Assembly (NCBI GenBank): GCA_045837725.1
Contig: JBEWZL010000184.1
Coordinates: forward strand, 474,603 to 538,602
Reading direction: 5' to 3'
DNA length: 64,000 nt
Origin: Vermamoeba vermiformis
Lineage: Eukaryota; Tubulinea; Echinamoebida
Shown here: one piece after another, positions 50,230 through 61,647 of the stretch
How the letters are laid out: each line of letters begins with the position of its first letter
Position numbering within the stretch: the stretch's first letter is position 1
Position numbers and translations under genes: made by a program
Notes under the pieces: generated by a model
Database searches by the model: none
The model's input: only the letters and a program-made list of their open reading frames with translations
What the model was told of the DNA's origin: nothing

Positions 50230-53200
50230 TTATTGCGCGTCTTGCGAGTGCAATATACTGTGAAAGTTTTGACAGATCGAGTGGAAAGTGAATGCAATGT
50301 ACCGATCCAAATCTTCCAGGAAATCGTCCAAGAAGTACGATACAATGGCTGATTCACTGAACAGTTTGTGCAGCTGTGATTTGATAATGACGTACGTGAT
50401 GCCGTCCCACAGCTCATCCGCACCACTGTTAAGCTGTTAGCAAGGTCGCTAGAGGTATAGAACTAATCTTACATAATCTTGCTCTGCGTGCTGTGAATCA
50501 ACTTTGAGGTCTCGAGCAGCACGGTGAACTTGCCGAACGGTGAAATCTCTGCTTGAATGTCTTGCAGCTTTTCGATTGGTGCACTCCACTTTTCGTTAAA
50601 TTCGAGTTGCTGTGTGCGTGAAGAGTTAGTTCGGTCTCGCTGTCTTTAATTTCGCTTTAGGTACCTTGGGTAAGGGCCAGTCTGCGTTGTTTTCAATGTC
50701 TCTGTACAGTTCTTCGTCTTCGGCAAAAAACTACTGATACGTTAGTACTCGCGTGAATAGTACTCCTGTCTTGTTTACCTTTTCATAGAACATCGGATAA
50801 ACCACCTGATAGATTGGCGGGAAGATTTTCTCAAATAAATATTTTACAATAGTTAATTTGACTTCGTACGGCAACATTAATTGCCCTGGCGTGTAGCTCT
50901 CTGTATCAACGGGTCAGTTCTTATTCGAATATGGAAGTCACAGTTACATACGCAATATCTGCAGCACGAAGTATTTGATGCTCGCCACGGACTCGTCAAA
51001 GCTCTCTTCGGCCGAGTTTTTGAACTTGCTGTTGAACCACTCGCCAAAGGCTTCAATTTTATCGTCGTACGACCTGACCGAACATTAGTCGTCGTAATAC
51101 TAGGCAACACCGGGGACTACTTACTTCAGATCGTTCTTCAGTGCCGCGTGACTGTCCACCAACAATCCGCTGTCCAGCTTGTTCGCCACCAGTTGGTTCG
51201 CGTTCTTGTCCGCGACACTTCCGAGAAGTGCTTGAAGCTCACTTTCGCGCTTTGGTTTGATTTTGTTTGCAATCCACTTGACCTGCGAGTTGCACGCGGG
51301 ACAGTTGCTGCCCGTGATATAATCGCATGTGCGGCACAAGTGATCACATCTACACGAGTGTCAGTGCTGGTAACTACAACTTGCAATGATGCGTACCTTT
51401 CAATTTTTCTTTCACAAACAAAGCACAGTGATCGCGATCCAAGCCGTGCTTCTAGCTTCAAGCGTTCTTTGAGCGAAGAGAGTGACTTCTCGATTGCCAC
51501 CGCTTGATCTAATGATCGTAAAGTTAGCGAAATGAATGATCTTGGCGTTTGCTGTGACTTACCAAAACACTCTTTGCGCAGTTTGGTCACGTGTTCTATA
51601 ATCTCTTCGCGCATCCAAATGTAATTGCACAACTTGTCGTGACTGATCTTGAGGTCTAAATGATCTACTTGCGATATTGATTCGATTTCGAGTAGCTTCA
51701 GTTGTAGACGATCAGTGATGTAGGTCACTTTAGAGGGCGTTAAAAGGGCGGCAGAATGATCGGAAGTGAGAGCGAGACTTACCGAGATTCGGCCAATTAC
51801 CGAGCCAATCGCGCATGTACGACTTGAACTCTTTGCTCTCCGTGTTTTTCAGCTGCTCAACGACCCAGTCTAGCACTGCACGCTGAGTTTCTACGACAAT
51901 TATTGTTAGCAATAGACTCGAGTATTTTAACGCTACTTACCCTTAGCAGTTTGCGGCACGTTGAACTGCGAGACAATGTGCCAAATTCCTCCCGCCACTC
52001 CGAGCACGGCAAACAACGCCACACCGCTCGTGAGAATGGTGGTGGTGATCAGACCCGCTGTGTACTGTGTTAGCAAAGCTCTCGTGTCAACAAAGTAAAT
52101 CTCGTACCTAAAAACACGCCACCCAGCGCAGCACTTCCCGCCAAGCTCGCAATGCCCATGCCGAGTGGCACGGCGGTCTTGACTTGCAGCGAGAGACTGG
52201 TCATGTCTTTTTCGAGATTGACGAACAACTCTGCTGCAGTCGGACTCCAGATCTGACGTGCGAACTCTGATTGCAACCTGTGCGAGAGTCAATATGACAT
52301 TAAAGTATAATAGGAGTACGTACTCGGCGAGTTCTTTTTCAATCTTCGACGCCTCGTTCCACAGCCAGTGCGCGAACTTCAATTTCTTTTTGCGCACAAA
52401 GTCGAACAGCTGCTTCGATGACTCGCGTTCAAAGATGCGGAACAACAGCCGTTTGATTTCGTTCTCGTACGGCGTGAAATCTCTGCCCAGTACGCCTGCA
52501 CATTAAACATTAGAAAACGGATTGTAGAAAGTTAATGAACGTACTTTGTTTGATGACTTTCTTCACGGTGTCGAGACTGAAAGATTTCTTTTGTTGCGGC
52601 GAGAACTTTGTGTTGAGTGTGGACAGTTGGTCGAAGCCGCCTGGCGCTGCAAAACTGGCTGAAAATTGCTCGATGTACGCGATGAATTGCTTTTCGAATT
52701 TGAGCTCCAAATTCTATTCGTCCAAGCATTATTAGTACTAAGATTAATATATTAAAATTGTATTCGTACTTGTAATTTCGCGGCAGCAGCTCTTTGTAAT
52801 CGATGAATGTCGTTCGTTAGTTTCTTGGCGTGTTCTAAAAATAGCTTGGACGACGACGCGTGTGCTGCGTGAGTGGTGTCTTTTTTCAACGAAGACTTCA
52901 AGTGCATTGAAATCACCGAGGAAATGAACAAGTGTTGCGTCTTGATCAGCTCGAAAAATGAGTTCATGAACAGCGACAATTGGCCATAGACTTGGTGACG
53001 CAATTTTGTGCCCAGGATCTGGCATTAATCATTAGTATCAAAAGCGCTAATAATAATAGCATTACCTTTTTAAAGTTCTCAAATGGCTCGTAGTTTTGTC
53101 GCTCTTTTCTAGCCTTGAGAACGCGACCGAGATTTAATTCGCAAATTATTGGTTCTTTTAATACGTCTTCGAATGCATCCTATTATAAAAATAATTAATA

Positions 53201-54535
53201 TACTGATCAATAATGTAATCAATTAATTTAGCTACCTTCAAGCGCCCTTTTGTTTTTTCAATTTCCACGCGATTGTCTTCAAATCCCTCTCGCAAGTTCA
53301 ACACGAATACGACGTCGCTGCCGCAGACGATTTGATTTTTCAACATTAACACGTCTTCGTCCCATTTTTTCATCAATGTTTGAGGACCGAAGACGTAGAG
53401 AATCAACGCTGAACTTTGAACTGAGCCACGCGCACTAATGTTCAAAAATCTATTCTCTTTCGTGCCGGGACTGCATATTTATTGGTTAACAAAATTAATT
53501 TTGCGATATTATTATGTTGCTTACCAATCAATTAACGCAATGCCTGAATGCTCGATCCCGAACAAAGGACGGCGTAATCGGACTTCGCGAATAAGAGGCA
53601 CCTGTTTCGTATTAATAAATGTTGAAGCTATATCTAATTATAATATTACCTCGCGTATTCGCGGTGGTGAGTCAATAATCAACGGCAGTGTCTCGCGCAA
53701 TTTGTCTTCGCGGATCCAAGGATTATTTACGAGCTCTGACAACGCTGTTTTGCGAGGCTCGTCATTGACTTCGAACGCGTCTAAATAACGGCAATTAATT
53801 TTATTATCGAGCAGTATTTGGGGTAACTTACCGAATATCGACTGGATGTCGTCGGGAGTCTGCACGTCGTTCTCAAACAACACAAATCCCGCGCGATTGG
53901 TGTCCAAGTGCCCTGAATGCACGATGCAGGGACAGGTGGTGGTTGGATTGTACGCTGAAGGGAAAGGAAATGAACTTTCGTCGTCGTGTTCGTTCACCAA
54001 GCAATTGCCCAACGTGCTTTTGCCGGCCTTAGTCTCGCCGTACAATGAGATGAATAATATTGAATTTTTGACTTCGGCGAGTTGTTGGCGACAGTTATTG
54101 ACGATGCTTGCGAAAGGAGAGGTCGGATTTGAATTTAACAACGATTTTTCGATTTTACCAATTTCTTCTTGTTCCATAAATGTCTGATATATGCGAATTA
54201 ATATCGAAAGATTATTTGGAATCAGAATTACCTTTAAAACGGCTTGATAATCGTCATTTTCAAATAAAGAAATAAATCGCTCTTTTAACGCAAAAATAGT
54301 CCTTAAATCATCTTCTAAAATATTACTAATAATATGGTTAATATATAATTTATGATAAAGAATTATTTGAAATTATTTCAGTGGAAAATTCGATCTAATG
54401 AATGAATTACTTTGTATTGCGGACACCACCGGGCTGCTCTGCTACGTTATTATTATTATCTGCCTTCAGCCAATCTTGCAGTAACTCGGCGTGGCTGCTT
54501 TGGCTCGAGCTGAGCGATCCTGAATCCCGCTCCAT
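50230..54535 (-). CDS. Dynamin-like GTPase with membrane hairpin, RING-like finger and VPS9 domain
   Basis: About fifteen exons, start MERDSGSLSSSQSSHAELL at 54535. GTPase: P-loop GETKAGKST (about residues 122-130), G3 LIDCPGTKE across the intron near 53470, and VVFVLNLREG near the G4 position. Helical stalk regions span 53150-52320. Two hydrophobic stretches (VPLGMGIASLAGSAALGGVF near 52150; ITTTILTSGVALFAVLGVAG near 52020) resemble the membrane paddle of mitofusin/atlastin/BDLP-like GTPases. A RING-like finger follows near 51250-51460 (CFVCERKIER, CDHLCRTC, NCPACNSQ). The C-terminus is a VPS9 domain: YLFEKIFPPIYQ, SPFGKFTVLLETSKLI, GADELWDGITYVIIKSQL, ending HSILHSQDAQ. VPS9 activates Rab5-type GTPases on endosomes. 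One polypeptide that could remodel membrane, attach ubiquitin and activate Rab5 is not an architecture I know. Confidence 0.82.
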
Positions 54536-54666
54536 CCGTTCAATTTCAAATATCACAAAATACAAGGACCGTTATGTTATTTTGTTTTCATCGACGCTCG
54601 TGTTGTGTCTATAACGGGTTTTGAATTGAATGTCTGAAAAAAAAATGTAATCTTTCAGTCCTGAGA

Positions 54667-54748
54667 GCAGTGCAGGGAGGCGATTAACTTCTACGGGTTC
54701 GGTCAAAAAGGCGACCAAAAATTTCAAACCTACAACTTGTCGGGTTGT
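54667..54748 (+). repeat. Left terminal inverted repeat
   Basis: Pairs with 56175-56255 on the opposite strand. The core ACTTCTACGGGTTCGGTCAA and AAAGGCGACCAAAAATTTCA are shared almost exactly. Confidence 0.8.
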
Positions 54749-56174
54749 AGGTCTTTAAATGTCGGCTTTTTTTTAGTCGCCTTTTGTAGGTTTGAAACTG
54801 GGAGGTAGAATGATGTCATCGGGAGAGTATATAAAAGGGTATTCGTTATATACAGCACTACGTGGAGTTCATTTCTTCGCGGATTTAAATCCGCCAAAAA
54901 AAGAGCGAATCTATGTGCCATGCTCCTACAATCTGTTCAAAGGCAATTATTTTATTGATCGTTCATCAAAAATTATTTCATTAATGGGAAGGCTGCTTTT
55001 GAAGTTGCTGTGATATAGATCCAGTTTGAAGCACCGTACACCAGCTTCGGGAACTTACTTAGCTGTAAAATTGCCTCAAATTGTGCACAGAAAATTTATA
55101 CAGCAGTTATTACATTAATATATCGTTTTTCTTTTGTTTGCACACAATATTGCGTTGTCTTTATCATCGTCATGACGCTCTTGCTTTTTCTTTGACACGA
55201 GCAGCTTATAACGCTGCTTTTAATTATCAAAAGGGCATATTTTGTCTCTTAAATTCGTATTAGTTATGACACATTGTCACAATTGGGGCTGACTCGATGT
55301 TTGAACGGATCCAGCGAAGTTAAACGCGCTCTTGCCATTACACTCGTGTAAATGAAATTCCACTCGTTAGACTGGCAGCTCTATTGCTTATAATTAGTAA
55401 AAAATTCTCTATAGGGAAATTTAAGTAAAAGAGGCTCACCGGTCTCGCCAATCTTGGATGTGGTTCGCAATCGAGATCCCACTTCCGTTCGCTCTGCACC
55501 GCATCGATTTCCGCTAAACAGCTTCAATATTAAAGTTTTAATGAGTTTCATGAATTTCCTCGGATATAACTGTATTGATCATTGCTGAAAGTAAGGTATA
55601 ATGAAAAGTAAATTTCTTTCAGCAGAGATCGGCGAAGATGACCGGCCTTTTCCGTGTAGTAGCGCCTTTTGCAGCTAAAATGGTTTTTTAAATCGATTAA
55701 ATTTTGTGTGCACTAGAATTCGCCTGAGAAAAGAGCTTAAGAGTACATTAGATCAAAAGAGAGAGTGGATCGTTAGATCGAAGCGCGTTTGTAGCTAAAA
55801 TGGGTTTAAAGTAATTTATAATATTACAAAATATAAACTATCAATAAATATAATGCTTTAAATACCTTTCTTGGGAAATAAGCTAAGATCAGGCAGCGAA
55901 TCTTGCATTTAAATTAGTTTACCCTTACCGGGGCATACTTCAAGCCTGCTGCAAGTATAATTAATACAATAAAATATAGTGGCACACGTTACGAACAGTA
56001 TAGAAAAATCCTCGTTGATCAGACGGCATCGGCAATTTATTCCCAGGAACGCTGCTTAATCATGCAAGTGAATACTTTACTTCATCAGGTACGTGTTAAA
56101 CAGGTGCATATTAAGAATTGGAATGTCGCCCAAGGTCGGTTTTTTGGAAGGTAGGCTCGGGGTGTTTTTGCCCG

Positions 56175-56255
56175 ACAACCCGAAGAGTTGTAGGTCTGAA
56201 ATTTTTGGTCGCCTTTTTGACCGAACCCGTAGAAGTCAATCGCCTCCCGCAGTGC
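56175..56255 (-). repeat. Right terminal inverted repeat
   Basis: Inverted copy of 54667-54748. Differences are a few substitutions and a one-base gap next to the outer GCACTGC end. Confidence 0.8.
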
Positions 56256-56523
56256 AAAATCCAATATAATTATGCATTAGACAACACGTGTACGGTAACT
56301 TTACTATTGAATGGAACGTTATAATTCTAAGGCTTGAAATATAGGACACAATGGGACTTCGACGTACACAAAAAAACTTAATTTAGCGTTTCACGTCAAA
56401 TCAATCAACGCAAGTTCCATAGAAATGTTTACGCGGATTACTTTTATATGAATAATCTATATATGACCACGACTCAATGGTACGTTCCCGAATTATAAAT
56501 CATTAATTTTAATTAACCGATAA

Positions 56524-57987
56524 ATGGCCATTTGGTGTCTTTCCTTGGTAGAATAACCGTAAAACAAATTTGAATGCACGAAAAATATTAAGATTTAAAT
56601 AATGGAGGCTTAAACGCCGCTAAATTAATTTAAACTTTTTAAATCTGTTTTTCAATTAGCGGACACGAACTTAATTTCTAATATTTAGGCCAATCAAATC
56701 GTGCAATTCATCGGATTATTCCTTCTAATAGCATTGGCTCAATCCTCAATTATAATCTACGGCGGTATCGCCGGCGATTCTTCGCTTCCCACTGCATGGA
56801 AGAACGGCGCTATTCTCAACAAGACTTTAAATGCGCTTCGCCCGGGAGACGAGTTTATTATTCCTGCTGGTAACAAATTCTACTTGGTCGGCGGAATTAT
56901 CGTGAAGGACATTTCGGATGTGGTCCTGCACTTCGACGGCTCCCTCATCTTCACCGACAATACAGACACGTGGCCCACGACTGCTACAGGTCAAGTGCTC
57001 GAGTGCTTATATTTTGAGAACATAAACAACGTCACCTTCACGTCGAGCAGCGTGGGATTGATTGACGGACAAGGCGAGGCCTGGTGGGGACTCCTGGGCT
57101 ACGTGGAGTACTTGGAGAACAGACCGCGCTTGCTGAACATCGGTGGCTCGCGCAATCTTTTGCTCGAGAACTTGCTCTTCAAGAACTCGCCGTACTGGAC
57201 TGTTTGGATCCACGAGGTCGATGGTCTCGAAATCCGCAACTGCGAGATCTCTGCTCGTCGCAACAACTACGACGGTCATGACTGGTACAACTTGAGGTAA
57301 GATCGTGTTGTTGTCCACCGAGAATAGTTGAGCTAATTACTCGCCAGCGCATTTAACACCGATGGCTTCGATGTGACCGGCAAGAACGTTTGGATTCACG
57401 ACTGCACTATTTGGAACCAAGACGATTGCATTGCAGTTAAAGACGGCTCCGAGAACATGCTGTTTGAGCGCATTCACGCGAGTGGCCTCGGTCTCGTGAT
57501 TGGTTCTATTGGTGACTCCGTTGTGCGCAACATCACCTTCCGTGACTCGTACATGCACAAGACGTACAAGGGAATCTACGCCAAGTTCCGTGGCTCAGGC
57601 CTCATTCAAGACGTGACCTGGGAGAACGTGGTCATGTTCGAGCCTGAACAGTGGCCCATTTGGATTGGCCCTGCTCAACAAGCGGACAGCATCAACATTT
57701 GCAAGGCTGATCCGTGCAGTCTGTGCTGGCCTGACATTCCATTTGCTCAGTGCAACATGCCCAATGATGCCAAATACATCAACATTACTTTGCGCAACAT
57801 CACCGTGATCAATCCTTCAAGTGCTGGAGTTATTCTTGGCAGCGAGACTAATCCCATGCAGAATGTTACATTTGATGGAGTTGTAATGCAAAATGCTCCT
57901 GATAATTATTTTGTATGCAAAAATGTTGCCAATGGCATTGCTACTGGTGGCACTACTCCTGTTCCTAGTTGTTTCAAAAAGCAATAA
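56524..57987 (+). CDS. GH28 polygalacturonase-family secreted enzyme
   Basis: The right-handed beta-helix fold is supported by NTDGFDVTGKNVWIHDCT and NQDDCIAVKDGSENM, the two catalytic Asp-bearing GH28 motifs, split from the N-terminal part by an intron near 57298-57347. The third motif, normally GHG, reads ASGLGLVIGSIGD, so the conserved His is Leu. The usual RIK motif is replaced by GIYAKFRG. The hydrophobic leader (FIGLFLLIALAQS) is a signal peptide, but the frame has a GTG at 56701, not ATG, and a TAG just upstream. A tiny first exon at 56524 (MAIWCLSL, weak donor gtagaa) would fit the phase. It probably cleaves or binds galacturonan-like or other plant/bacterial polysaccharide. Confidence 0.85.
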
Positions 57988-59730
57988 ATCTTAGTAATTG
58001 ACATATCTTTTGTATCTAGCCATTCCATGCTTGGCTTGGCTGGTGCTCAAACCTGCCACACAGATCTGACGCAAATTGTTAATAACGCTGAGGAAGTATG
58101 GTAATAAATTATTGCAAAAACAATGATAGCGGCACACAAAAGCTTCACTTCCCTAGTGGTTGGCAAACAATCTCTTCACAGCACCTAGGACATCTTAGAC
58201 AAAAGCGTTATCCACTGAATCCATTCTGCAGATAATGGATCCCTTGGGTTTGGTGTCACTCCATTCTTCTCTCAATGATAAGGGTTCTCAGAGTGGATAG
58301 TCACTGGTAGGAAACTTGGACTTTTCTCAGTTAGTTCATCAAGTTTAATACCTGTGAGATGCACAGTATTCAACTCAGGATTGAAAGACCAAAGGCACGT
58401 CTTCAATGAAGCCAGGTATGTCATGTTAAGGCTGACCTAATTCGTTGACATGGGACATGGTCACCATAGTGGGGCTGAAATTCGGAAAAGTTGTTGTTAA
58501 ATAAAAGCTGTCAAACAGTTGATTTACCAATTGTTTTAATTGTTAAGCTGCAAATGCCATTTGTTTTCTTTGGTTGATTAACATGTTGATTAATATACCT
58601 TTGGGGTTAAGGTTAAAGGTTGAGGGGTGAAGAGTCCCTGCTTGTATGATGTAAAATAAATGAGTTAGTAGAAGTTTATTCTCAGTCAAAGCGTCTCCCA
58701 CAGCCATCTGAACTTCGGATGGTCAAAAAGCAGCTATGAAAACCTGATAGCTAAGATTGTCAGGGGCATCTGAAATTCAGATGGTGTAAAATAGCCATGA
58801 AAATCCAATTTTATATATACTAGGGGTTGACGGACATTTGGGTTATGGAAAAAATACTAAGTCGATCAATCAACACATGGGGTACCCTAGGATATTGCAA
58901 TACGTAGCACAGGATTTAGGTAACAATGTCAAAGTTATTTCTCATAGCATTTTCCACTAGAATGAGAACGACTCTGATGTCTCGATCCCTGCTAAATTAA
59001 CACAGTGTGCCGAAAGTAAGTTTAAAGAATACAATGTATCAAATATAATGTACTGAAATCTTTTTTCTTCTAGTTTGAGCACAAGAGTGACTTAGCGGAT
59101 GTGGTGCACGGGCATCTTACCGGTGCTCAATTTCAAGAATAGTGCGAAGTGTACAAGTCGTTAGTACCAGAAAATTACTCTATTATACAGGGACTAATAT
59201 GTTGTGGCGATAGCTAGGTTAGGATTGCTGACAGGACGAAGGGATGCGATACAACTATGAGCCGAACGCGATCTTCACGTGAATACAAAATTGATTGATA
59301 GCGTAAGTTAACAATTTAGTATGAGTAATTAGCGAATACTAACTTATAATTGCTATAGAAACTGTTCAAACGATAGGCCAACGCGCTAAGGCTCGCGACA
59401 GATCTGGTACGCTCTTTCCTCTCAAGTTTCTTAGAGACGTCGGCAGCCTAATTAACCATTTATTTGGTTAGAAGTAGCTCACGTACTTCAACTGAAGAGT
59501 AGATCCTGAGAACAAATTGATGGGTGAACCCAGAGTGCGCGTCTGCTCCGGTGTCTAATTTAGCTTAATGAACCAGTAAGTAGTATCTCGATTATACTAC
59601 GAAGTGACTAACGATAAATAGGCTTAACTGCCACGAAATTCGATCATGTTGTGCGGATGAACCAAGGGCAGAAAGGTTGGCTATGATTTCCTTTATTTTT
59701 TAAGCTTGTAATAATTCGTTACTCGATCAG
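57988..59730. other. Gene-poor region with small palindromes
   Basis: No convincing coding sequence. There are small hairpin-forming sites, for example CCATCTGAACTTCGGATGG near 58704 and CATCTGAAATTCAGATG near 58768, both variants of one CATCTGAA palindrome. One well-formed intron-like pair is seen (donor near 59010-59015, acceptor near 59072), so noncoding spliced transcription is possible. It looks like decayed repeats. Confidence 0.5.
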
Positions 59731-59787
59731 GGTCAATTGAACGAGCGTTTGTTTTTCGATCGCAGATACGCACCAATGTCGGTTTGC

Positions 59788-59910
59788 CTCCACTACACGA
59801 CGAATGTCGTTTGTCCTCCCTGCAGGACGAATGTCGGTTGTCCTCCCTGCAGGACAAATGTTGGCTGTCCTCCCTGCACGACGAATGTCGGTTGTCCTGT
59901 GTCGGGCAGG
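59788..59910 (+). repeat. Tandem repeat of about 30 bp, four units
   Basis: Units of the type ACGAATGTCGGTTGTCCTCC followed by CTGCAGG are repeated four times with few changes. Each contains a PstI-like CCTGCAGG palindrome (partly degenerate). If translated rightward it gives a Cys-rich repeat (RTNVGCPPC); leftward a SCREDNRHS-type repeat. Neither has an obvious start codon. Confidence 0.75.
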
Positions 59911-59989
59911 CAAAACCTACTACTACGTTCTTTTCCTCTTGCTGCTCACCTGACGACCACAACCACACAACCCAATTATTTTTATTTTA

Positions 59990-60720
59990 GTGGTGGCTGC
60001 GATGGTAAGTTAGTTTAATTTTGCTTGGTTTATCCAGATTCCTCCTCTAACGTTGCTCCGTAGGGTGTAACTACACCGCGGTGATAGTCTTAGCAACGCG
60101 AATGACTTGCTACCATCCTAAACGAGGTAAGCCAATTTATTTTAATTTAATTTAAATTAATTTATTTTTACTTCGGTTCGATTCGAGCCTCTTTTTCTTA
60201 CCATTTTACTTTCCCAGGTCCTCAAACGCACTGTTCGTATCTACGGTCATAGTAGACCAAATTCGTGGTTTCTCCTGAACAAGGTAATTTTTTTTTTTAA
60301 TTCCAGATTTGGTGTGCGTATCCTAACTTGACGTTCAGCTTCCTTCTTCGTCTTTGTCTTAGTCCTGCAAGCCCTTAACGGTGTATTGCAGCATCGTTAC
60401 GATAGTTGGCACAGTCCCCAGCTCAATCATCTCAGGTAAGTCCGTTGTGTTCCCGATTCGATTCGGGTCATCCTTCTTTTCTGACTGTTTGAGTTTAATT
60501 AGGGCCTCAAAACTATTGGTTGATCACTATGGTCAACATAGACAACCATTTGTGCATTGCCAAGCACGGATCGAACCTGCCAAGGCAATTTGGAATGGTA
60601 AGTTTATTTTACTTCGGATTTGATTGGTTGACTAACTCTGAGTTTAGCCCTCCCCGTCATTGTTGTACGCCAGCAGTGTTGTTCTTGATTGTTGCCTTTT
60701 GCGTTGTCTGCTGAGAACTG
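59990..60720 (+). other. Run of well-formed introns with short exons, coding status unclear
   Basis: At least five donor-acceptor pairs follow one another: donors at about 60004, 60126, 60284, 60433 and 60599 (GGTAAGTT, GGTAAGCC, GGTAATTT, GGTAAGTC, GGTAAGTT), each followed within 30-95 bp by a pyrimidine tract and CAG or TAG. The exons are about 70-110 nt. Parts read open across a junction (LNHLR joined to ASKLLVDHYGQHRQPF), but I could not build one frame through all exons. It may be a fast-evolving protein gene, a pseudogene or a spliced noncoding RNA. Confidence 0.45.
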
Positions 60721-60810
60721 AGGCTCCTGGTGATGGTGGGAGGCTCCTCTGTGCCTAGTCAAACCTTTTTTCAGCGTGGCTCGCACCATTCCCTCTGCTC
60801 TCAGTGTGCC

Positions 60811-61390
60811 ACCGTCCAGTTATTGGACGGTTCCCTCCATAGCTCGACACCGTCCAATTATTGGACGCTGGCTCCATGCCTCAGCTCTGTGACGTCTTCA
60901 ACGTGACACCGTCCAGTTATTGGACGCTCCTTTCAGTGCCGTGCCCTACGCAACACCGTCCAGTTATTTGCCCCGATGCAACACCGTCCAGTTATAGGAC
61001 GGTCCTTCTGTGGCGTCCATGACGCAACACCGTCCAGTTATTGGACGGTCTCCTCAGCGTGGCTTGCACCGTTCTTGCACTGCCCAACAGTTGGACGCTT
61101 AATTGGCGCATGGCTCGCACTGCCCAGCCTCTGGACGCTTTGCTAGCACTACACTCACTGCGGTGTGACTTGAACCGTCCAAGACTTGGACGCTTGGTGT
61201 TGCGTGGCTCGCACCTCCGGTTATTGGTGGTATCCTCTGCACCATGCCATCAGAGTGTCCCCACTGCTCTTAGCACGCCACCGTCCAGTTATTGGACGCC
61301 CTCTGTGCTATGCCTCAGCTCGACACCGTCCAGTTATTGGACGGTTCCCTCCGTGCCGTGCCTCAGCTTGACACTGTCCAGTTATTATAT
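60811..61390. repeat. Array of hairpin units CGTCCA-GTTAT-TGGACG
   Basis: At least eight good copies of ACACCGTCCAGTTATTGGAC plus several degenerate ones in about 580 bp, spaced roughly 30-70 bp. Each has 6-7 bp arms (CCGTCCA/TGGACGG) and a five-base loop. Spacer sequence is also related (TTCCCTCC, GTGCC, CTCAGC). Local GC content is higher than in flanking DNA. Confidence 0.85.
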
Positions 61391-61647
61391 TATACTGGTA
61401 ATAGGGCTAGGGCTGGGAGTTTTGAGGTCAGTTGGGCACGTACATAGGGCGTCCTCCATGGCGGACGCCCTCCCCCACAAGGACCAGTGAATACACAAGG
61501 TATCATCCGTGGAGGATGCCCTGCTGCTTGGATGGACTGAAAGTGTATCAAACAGGCTGCACTTGGTGAAAGAAACCTGTTTATTGCATTTTGGCTGCAT
61601 TACGTCTCTGTGTGTGTGTGTGCTACTAAGCATTAACAGAATAATGA

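Larger units (their letters stand above)
54667..56255. mobile_element. Non-autonomous DNA element with about 80-bp terminal inverted repeats
   Basis: The first 82 bases (GCAGTGCAGGGAGGCGATT..., through TCGGGTTGT) reappear inverted at 56175-56255 with few mismatches. The left end also folds on itself: TTTCAAACCTACAA (54723) with TTGTAGGTTTGAAA (54784). The 1.4 kb between holds no transposase, only short frames such as one starting MMSSGEYIKGYS at about 54810, just upstream of a TATATAAAAG box. This suits a MITE-like or deleted DNA transposon mobilised in trans. I could not see a clear target-site duplication. Confidence 0.75.

Noticed and set aside
59737-60018. Cys-rich protein encoded by the 30-bp repeat
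   Set aside because: The frame starts at TTG, and the opposite strand is equally open, as expected for a short tandem repeat without stops.
60811-61390. CRISPR array
   Set aside because: The repeat is eukaryotic, units are degenerate, spacers are related to one another and vary in length, and there are no cas genes.
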